A stretch of DNA of 64,000 nt from Synechococcus sp. MVIR-18-1. GTDB lineage: Bacteria > Cyanobacteriota > Cyanobacteriia > PCC-6307 > Cyanobiaceae. The notes below the pieces were generated by a model that saw nothing but the letters and a program-made list of their open reading frames with translations, made no database searches and was not told the DNA's origin. The translations under genes and the position numbers were made by a program. The stretch is from NCBI RefSeq assembly GCF_014279835.1, contig NZ_CP047942.1:1054001-1118000 (forward strand), given 5' to 3'. Below are positions 58,533-64,000 of the stretch, in pieces (position 1 is the stretch's first letter; every line of letters begins with the position of its first letter).

Positions 58533-60692
58533 GTGTCCTCAACATTCCTGCTTGAAATCGGTACCGAGGAACTGCCCGCAGAGTTTGTGCACTCGGCATT
58601 GCAGCAGCTTCAGCAAATGGTGGCGTCCGACCTGAAGGACCTTCGCTTAAGCCATGGCCAAGTCAGGGTGTCGGGGACACCTAGACGCCTTGCTGTGGTG
58701 GTGGACTCGTTGATTGATCAACAGCCTGATTTAGAGGAAGAACGCAAGGGACCTCCCGTGAAGCAGGCCCTGGTGGATGGGAAACCCGGTCCTGCCGCTT
58801 TGGGTTTTGCGAAGCGTTGCGGTGTGGATCCTTCAGAACTCCAAGCGCGTGACACGCCGAAGGGGCCTTGTCTATTTGCTCGGGTTTGTACCCCAGGTGA
58901 CACCACCACAACCCTTCTCAATGAGCGCATTCCTGCCTGGATCAATGGCTTGCAAGGCAGGCGATTCATGCGTTGGGGCAATGGCGATCAACGCTTTAGC
59001 CGTCCTGTTCGTTGGCTCGTATCGCTGTATGGATCTGAGCTGATTCCGGTCACTCTTTCTGCGGCGCAACCACCTGTTCAAAGCGGTCGATTGAGTCGAT
59101 CCCATCGTCTTCGCAACAGCACATTGGAGATCGAGCACGCGGATGAATATTTCGATGCCTTAAAGAAGGCTGGTGTGATGGTGGATCGATCCCAACGCGA
59201 GCAATTGATTCGCTCAGCTTTGGACACAGAGGCCGCAGCATGCTCTGCCTCTGTTGACTGTCCCGAAGGTTTATTTGAAGAGTTGGTTGATCTTGTGGAG
59301 GCACCCAGAGTGCTGAGTGGGGAGATTGCTGATTGTTATCTCGATCTGCCACCTGAGGTGATTGTCACGGTGATGCAATCCCACCAGCGCTATGTCCCGT
59401 TGAAACGCGAGAACGCGCATCACGATCCTTTGGCACTTCAGGCACGCGACGTCCTGCTGTCGAAGTTTTTGCTGGTGAGCAATGGCCTCGAGCCTGCGGA
59501 CGCAACCATCGTGCGGGGCAATGAGCGGGTGTTGGGTGCCCGCTTGGCCGATGCGGAATTTTTCCTCAATGTGGATCGGAAAAGTCCGAGCGAGTCGCGC
59601 CGGGATGCCCTGGATCGCGTCACCTTCGCGAAGGGGCTCGGAAGTTTGCGCGATCGATGTGAGCGGATGTCTTGGATGACAGAGCAGTTGATCGAATCGC
59701 TTTCGATTCCTTCAGACATCGCCATGCATGCCAAGCGAGCAGCTCACTTCTGCAAGCATGATTTGGTGAGCCAGATGGTGGGCGAGTTCCCTGAGCTGCA
59801 GGGTTTGATCGGCGGTAAATACTTGCTCGAGGAGGGGGAAGATCGTCAGGTCGCTCTTGCAGTGGCTGAGCACTACCAGCCCCGTGGTGCTGGAGATGCT
59901 CTTCCCTCTAGTGATGCAGGAGCGTTGTTGGCCCTTGCGGAACGCTTGGAACTGCTACTAAGCATCTACTCCAAGGGCGACCGCCCCAGTGGTTCATCCG
60001 ATCCTTATGCCCTGCGTCGGGCTGGAAATGGCATTGTTCAGATTCTTTGGGATCGCGGTTGGCGTCTTTCTTTGCAGAGCTTGCTTTCGGATGCAGCCTG
60101 TTATTGGGCGGAACGATTCCCCTCCTTTGCGGTGCAACCTGAGGCTTTAGTGGCCGATCTGTCGCTTTTACTGCGGCAGCGAATGGTCTCTCAGTTCGAG
60201 GAGGATGGCTTTCCAGCTGATTTGGTTCAATCCGTAGCAGGAGAGGCCGTCGGCGATGCGCGTTTGCTTCGTGATCCAGTGGATGCTCGCGAACGTCTTG
60301 TTTTGCTGCATCAGCTTCGTCGCGATCAGCGGCTACAGGCGGTCCAGGCTGTGGTGCAGCGCGCTGCAAAACTTGCCGAGAAAGGTGATCTTGGGGCCGA
60401 TCAGCTCACAACTTCGGGAGTGGTTGCCTCCGATTTGTTCGAATCAGCAAGCGAAGCGGCTCTATTGCAATCGCTCAATGAGCTGTCTCCCCTTGCTCAA
60501 TCAGGCAATTACAACCAGCTTGCGGAAGGGTTGCAGGGTGCTGCGAAAGCGCTGGAGGCCTTTTTTGATGGTCCGCAAAGCGTGATGGTGATGGCGGACA
60601 ATCTCGATGTCCGCCGCAATCGCCTCAATCTTCTTGGTGTCTTGAAAAATCAGGCATCAGTCCTGGCGCAATTTGATTGCATCCAGTCCTGA
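58533..60692 (+). CDS. glyS: Glycyl-tRNA synthetase beta subunit
   Basis: The 719-residue beta subunit of the alpha2beta2 bacterial GlyRS binds tRNA-Gly. Seen: FLLEIGTEELPAEFV at the N-terminus, VSGTPRRLAVVV, GNGDQRFSRPVRWL, an HD-like domain segment (LVSQMVGEFPELQGLIGGKY) and the C-terminal anticodon-binding region. GTG 58533 gives the standard start SSTFLLEIGTE; the frame continues upstream into sir but without homology. The alpha subunit gene is not in the window. Confidence 0.96.
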   Translation: MSSTFLLEIGTEELPAEFVHSALQQLQQMVASDLKDLRLSHGQVRVSGTPRRLAVVVDSLIDQQPDLEEERKGPPVKQALVDGKPGPAALGFAKRCGVDPSELQARDTPKGPCLFARVCTPGDTTTTLLNERIPAWINGLQGRRFMRWGNGDQRFSRPVRWLVSLYGSELIPVTLSAAQPPVQSGRLSRSHRLRNSTLEIEHADEYFDALKKAGVMVDRSQREQLIRSALDTEAAACSASVDCPEGLFEELVDLVEAPRVLSGEIADCYLDLPPEVIVTVMQSHQRYVPLKRENAHHDPLALQARDVLLSKFLLVSNGLEPADATIVRGNERVLGARLADAEFFLNVDRKSPSESRRDALDRVTFAKGLGSLRDRCERMSWMTEQLIESLSIPSDIAMHAKRAAHFCKHDLVSQMVGEFPELQGLIGGKYLLEEGEDRQVALAVAEHYQPRGAGDALPSSDAGALLALAERLELLLSIYSKGDRPSGSSDPYALRRAGNGIVQILWDRGWRLSLQSLLSDAACYWAERFPSFAVQPEALVADLSLLLRQRMVSQFEEDGFPADLVQSVAGEAVGDARLLRDPVDARERLVLLHQLRRDQRLQAVQAVVQRAAKLAEKGDLGADQLTTSGVVASDLFESASEAALLQSLNELSPLAQSGNYNQLAEGLQGAAKALEAFFDGPQSVMVMADNLDVRRNRLNLLGVLKNQASVLAQFDCIQS

Positions 60693-60707
60693 TGCCTCAC
60701 CAGGGTT

Positions 60708-62096
60708 TCAGCTTGCTGTGACCTTGGAGCGCTCTTCCTCGATCTCCGCTTCACCTTTTTTGACTGCATGACCAGAGGTCTGCGCTTTGATGGCTTGGGC
60801 CGCTTCATCGGCAAGGAAGTCACCATCGGATCGCCCCACCGCTGAAGGTACGCAGTCGTAGCTCGAAGGGGCTAAGGCTTGACCGCGCAGAAGACTCCCA
60901 AGGGTGCGAGCTGTGAGTTTCACCTGCTGCCAGGGATTCATCATCACCACTTTTTTGTACAGATAGCTGTCGAAGGTCAGCTTCTGGACATCTTGGTCAT
61001 CGCACATTTCGACGAATGCTTCACGGGCAGCATCGGTGCGATAAAAGATCCGTTGAAGAATATCGAGCACGATGTACGTTGCTCCGTACTTGCGGTCCCA
61101 ACGTTTCAGGTAGGTGTTCTTGATCTCCTTTTCAGTAGGCATTTGGGTGCCGTTTTTGGAGATTTCCACGATCGCTTCCGCACACATGCGACCACTTTTT
61201 GCGGCGAAGTAGATGCCTTCACCGGAACTTTTGGTCACGTAGCCAGCTGCATCTCCAACCAACGCCATGCGACCCACCACTCGGCGAGGACGGGGATGCT
61301 CTGGGATCGGATGCGCTTCCACCTTGATGACTTCGCCCTTGAACAGGCGCTTACGGGCGCGTTCGCGAATGCCTTTTTGAAGACCTTTAATCAGGGACTG
61401 ATTTTCTTGCATGGTCCCTGTGCCCACGGCGACGTGGTCGTATTTAGGGAACACCCAGGCATAGAAGTCAGGTGAGACATCTGTTCCTACGTACATCTCG
61501 GCGAGATCTTCGTAGTAGGCCATTTCTTCTGCTGGCAGCTTGATGCGCTCTTGGAAGGCAATCGCCACTTTGTAATCACCGGCATCCATCGCTTTCGCGA
61601 CGCGGGAGTTAGCTCCATCGGCGCCAATGATTAAATCCACATCCAGGCTTTTCATCTCGCCGGTGGGACCGCCTGCGCTGTAGTCGGCGTAGTGAATGGT
61701 GTAAGGACCTTGGCGTTTGTCACCTGTGTCGATCTTTTGCACCAACCCATTGATCAGAGTGGTGCCTAAGTCGGCAGCGCGATTGCGCAGGAAAGAGTCG
61801 AACACCTCGCGTCGACACATACCTATATAGGCATTGTCGTCGTAACCGAGTGGGTCCAACTTGATATCAACCTCCCGATTGGAGGGTGAAATCATCTTCA
61901 TGTTCCGAACTTTGCGGTCGATGATCGAATCCGGAAGATCGAATTCCTCAACCATGCAAAGCGGAATCGCTCCCCCGCAAGGCTTGGCGTTATCGAGTTT
62001 TCTCTCGAATAACCAAGTCTTGATGCCGGCCCGTGCAAGCACTTCTGCGGCACAGGATCCGCTCGGTCCACCACCGACAACGGCAACTCTCAGCAT
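60708..62096 (-). CDS. chlP: Geranylgeranyl reductase (chlorophyll/tocopherol)
   Basis: The 462-residue flavoprotein reduces geranylgeranyl to phytyl for chlorophyll a and tocopherol. Seen: the FAD loop VAVVGGGPSGSCAAEVLARAG, KPCGGAIP near residue 39, LIIGADGANSRVA near 160, and VGDAAGYVTKSSGEGIYFAA near 295. These are typical of ChlP. A C-terminal extension of about 40 residues is charged. It is convergent with glyS. Confidence 0.95.
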   Translation of the reverse strand: MLRVAVVGGGPSGSCAAEVLARAGIKTWLFERKLDNAKPCGGAIPLCMVEEFDLPDSIIDRKVRNMKMISPSNREVDIKLDPLGYDDNAYIGMCRREVFDSFLRNRAADLGTTLINGLVQKIDTGDKRQGPYTIHYADYSAGGPTGEMKSLDVDLIIGADGANSRVAKAMDAGDYKVAIAFQERIKLPAEEMAYYEDLAEMYVGTDVSPDFYAWVFPKYDHVAVGTGTMQENQSLIKGLQKGIRERARKRLFKGEVIKVEAHPIPEHPRPRRVVGRMALVGDAAGYVTKSSGEGIYFAAKSGRMCAEAIVEISKNGTQMPTEKEIKNTYLKRWDRKYGATYIVLDILQRIFYRTDAAREAFVEMCDDQDVQKLTFDSYLYKKVVMMNPWQQVKLTARTLGSLLRGQALAPSSYDCVPSAVGRSDGDFLADEAAQAIKAQTSGHAVKKGEAEIEEERSKVTAS

Positions 62097-62196
62097 CTCA
62101 GCAAACTCCGCCGGGTCATTGATTTCAAACTAATCACGCATCTTGAAAAGGGCTACTAGGCCCTAGCCGACCCCCTTACGATTGAAACAACACTGC

Positions 62197-62964
62197 ATGA
62201 TTCCTCTGGGAAGGGTCGCCGCCACTCGCCGAAGCACCCGGGATGACATTCCTGTCGCCCGACGCTCGAAACCTGCTCCTCGCAAGCGTGGCAGCGGGTT
62301 TGGTGTGTTTTTCGCGTGTCTCTTTGTGGGTGGAGGCAGTTTGGCTGCTGTTTGGTTTGGCCCTGGATTGCTGGCAAGTCGTTCTTTTTTGTTTCCATCG
62401 GCTCCAGTTCCAGTGGTGGATGGGATTGAAGCGCCGCCAGATCAAGACGGTCGTCTGCTTGGACACTTTCCTTATGAGGAGGCGATTGTCAGCCAACTTG
62501 TGCCCGTTGAGGCAGGAATTGAGCTGCATCAAGATGCAGCACTCGCACTGGACTCGATGCGCCGTGCCGCAGCCTCAGATGGAATCGATCTGAGGCTGAT
62601 CAGTGGCTATCGCTCTCATAACTTGCAGCAGGGGATTTTTTTTGATGTGAAATCAGAAAGAAATCAAACGGCCGAAGAACGGGCCAAGGTTTCTGCTCCG
62701 CCCGGCTATTCCGAACACAGCACTGGCTATGCGATTGATCTTGGTGATGGCAGTCGCCCAGATACCAATCTTTCGGTTTCCTTTGAAACGACTCCGGCAT
62801 TTCGTTGGTTGCAGGATTACGCCGCCAGCTATCACTTCACGCTGTCTTTTCCAGAAGTGAACCCTCAAGGTGTGAGCTATGAGCCATGGCATTGGCGTTT
62901 TGAAGGGTCAGCCGATGCATTGCGTCAATTTGAACCGGCACGTCAGCTAGCTCTTGGACGTTGA
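62197..62964 (+). CDS. D-alanyl-D-alanine carboxypeptidase, VanY-like (peptidase M15B)
   Basis: The 255-residue membrane-anchored peptidase has a basic N-terminus, a single transmembrane segment (GVFFACLFVGGGSLAAVWFG near residue 40) and a periplasmic M15B domain: ISGYRSHNLQQGIF, SEHSTGYAIDLGD (zinc His/Asp) and YEPWHWRFEG (catalytic and zinc His). It trims the terminal D-Ala of peptidoglycan stem peptides. ATG 62197 is preferred over TTG 62182. It is divergent from chlP. Confidence 0.87.
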   Translation: MIPLGRVAATRRSTRDDIPVARRSKPAPRKRGSGFGVFFACLFVGGGSLAAVWFGPGLLASRSFLFPSAPVPVVDGIEAPPDQDGRLLGHFPYEEAIVSQLVPVEAGIELHQDAALALDSMRRAAASDGIDLRLISGYRSHNLQQGIFFDVKSERNQTAEERAKVSAPPGYSEHSTGYAIDLGDGSRPDTNLSVSFETTPAFRWLQDYAASYHFTLSFPEVNPQGVSYEPWHWRFEGSADALRQFEPARQLALGR

Positions 62965-63018
62965 ACACATCATCTTTCCCAGCGTTGCTTTCCCCAGCTC
63001 CAAGAGCGTTCCCTTGCC

Positions 63019-63288
63019 ATGCCCTTAGAGGTGTTTGTGCGAGGGGCCTTATGCGTGGCCTATTCCTATCAGTGCCTCAGCAGTGATCCGAAATGGCAAA
63101 GCACCTGTCTGTGTCGATCAGAACATGTGGTGACTCCGCTGGATCTGGGGCTTCAGCCCGTTTTGGCTGATGGAGAGCGCGGTAACACCATGAGTCAGGC
63201 CGTTTTGGAGATAACCCGGGATCACGGTTTAGGTCGTGAGCGTTTGGGCGGTACGGGCTGGTCTCTTGCGCTTGTGACGTCTCGTTGA
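63019..63288 (+). pseudogene. Fragment of a U32-family peptidase gene
   Basis: The frame begins PLEVFVRGALCVAYSYQCLSS, which matches the highly conserved interior P-L-E-V-F-V-x-G-A-L-C-x-x-Y-S-G-Q-C-x-x-S of U32 peptidases (RlhA/YhbU type). The rest of the frame no longer resembles the family (the usual GGRSANRGxCAQxCR is absent), and no upstream N-terminal half is found. I read it as a decayed remnant of a gene once about 400-800 codons long. Confidence 0.6.
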
Positions 63289-63790
63289 ATCTTGCGAATC
63301 CGCTGAGCTTGCTTTGGTTCCTCGAGTTCTGGGGGCTCGATCGTCTAACAGCCAGTTGTGATTTGAATCTCAGCTAATTGCTTGACTTGGTGGAGGATTC
63401 TCCACCGGAACGGATCGAGGTTTTGTGGAGCACCCGCTGAAAACAGATCATGGCTGTCGCAATACTCTCTTCAACGGCAAGCCATAAACAGGAGTCGAGG
63501 ATCTATGTGCCCTGCTTCATGCGGGAATCAAACGCTATTGCCTGAATCTTTTCGATGAAGACGCCTAGGCAACTCGACTCAGGATTCAGCCTTAGAGCGA
63601 TGCTCTTTTGGGTCACCCCCTCTCAGCGGACGTATGGAAGAGGGAGCAAATCGATCAAGGGCTTGGCGTTACGCGTGGCAGTTTGCGCATCGGAAGCGAA
63701 AATCAAGCGTTACAAGTCTCACTTTGAGATAGCATGTCGCGGCTGCGCCTGCTGGCGTTCCCAAGTTTCCCTTATAACGTTACGGACCTC
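63289..63790. other. Spacer upstream of typA
   Basis: About 500 bases without a supported gene; a 31-codon frame at 63450-63545 (MAVAILSSTASHKQESR...) and a 79-codon frame at 63555-63794 were judged unsupported. The typA promoter should lie near its right end. Confidence 0.45.
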
Positions 63791-64000
63791 ATGAGCGCCC
63801 AGAATAAGGCGATTCGCAACATAGCGATCATCGCCCATGTGGATCATGGCAAAACCACTCTTGTGGATGCTCTGCTCAGCCAGTCCGGAATCTTTCGCGA
63901 CAACGAGGCCGTTCCAACCTGCGTTCTTGACTCCAATGATTTAGAGCGGGAACGCGGAATCACCATCCTTTCGAAGAACACGGCGGTTACTTATAACGAC
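63791..64000 (+). CDS. typA: Translational GTPase TypA/BipA, N-terminal part (runs off the window)
   Basis: The first 70 codons read [20 protein letters not shown], then [15 protein letters not shown] and [16 protein letters not shown]. The G1 P-loop AHVDHGKTT and the G2 switch I RGITI are those of TypA/BipA, a ribosome-associated EF-G-like GTPase used in stress and cold growth. The C-terminal domains lie beyond the window. LepA is excluded by LSKNTAV, typical of TypA. Confidence 0.93.
   Translation, partial: MSAQNKAIRNIAIIAHVDHGKTTLVDALLSQSGIFRDNEAVPTCVLDSNDLERERGITILSKNTAVTYND

Noticed and set aside
63555-63794. 79-codon plus-strand frame before typA
   Set aside because: Overlaps the typA start, has odd composition (many Cys, Arg, Ser) and no family features.

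Overview
The window looks like the chromosome of a marine picocyanobacterium, most likely Synechococcus. The evidence is chlorophyll biosynthesis genes (Mg-chelatase H subunit, geranylgeranyl reductase), a high-light-inducible protein, a ferredoxin-type sulfite reductase, many small cyanobacterial DUF families (DUF3318, CGLD27, DUF3386, DUF2949, DUF3038, DUF4335, CPP1-like, DUF3531), a B12-dependent class II ribonucleotide reductase and moderate GC. The strain cannot be named from this sequence alone. I saw no rRNA, CRISPR array, complete insertion sequence or prophage.

Layout. 1-0.3 kb: start of a GMC oxidoreductase (-). 0.8-3.4 kb: tRNA-fMet and a minus-strand cluster DUF3318-rsfS-CGLD27-asparaginase. 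3.5-9 kb: carB, a DUF3386 gene and a Na+/alanine symporter. 9-13.3 kb: ABC exporter (-), then S4 protein, tpiA, folP and a DCC-family protein. 13.5-20.8 kb: chlH (-) divergent from dapB, a membrane protein, hli, a UbiH-like monooxygenase and DUF2949. 20.8-30 kb: apt, the DUF3038/DUF4335 cluster, an EF-hand protein, an OmpR/EnvZ-like pair, ppk2 and several very small genes. 29.6-32.3 kb: a degenerate nuclease-fold protein and type III glutamine synthetase. 33.5-38.7 kb: a gene-poor, AT-rich stretch with short hypothetical genes, DnaA-box-like sites, orphan terminators and decayed genes, two of them interrupted by in-frame TAG codons. 38.9-42.6 kb: group 2 sigma factor, tRNA-Ser, nrdJ. 42.7-55.8 kb: MscS-type channel, methyltransferase, prfC, CPP1-like protein, hslO, ABC ATPase, rpsB-tsf, a hypothetical gene and recG. 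55.9-64 kb: VanX-like dipeptidase, sir, glyS, chlP, VanY-like carboxypeptidase, a U32 peptidase remnant and the start of typA.

Most of the window is ordinary core genome. The least explained signals are (i) a 5' leader of rpsB whose complementary segments interleave as a pseudoknot, (ii) three in-frame TAG codons in two neighbouring genes, (iii) a group of same-orientation DnaA-box-like sites beside a strong terminator that has no obvious gene, and (iv) very small genes (36-50 codons), two of them encoding single-span membrane proteins. I found no new multi-gene system that I can defend.
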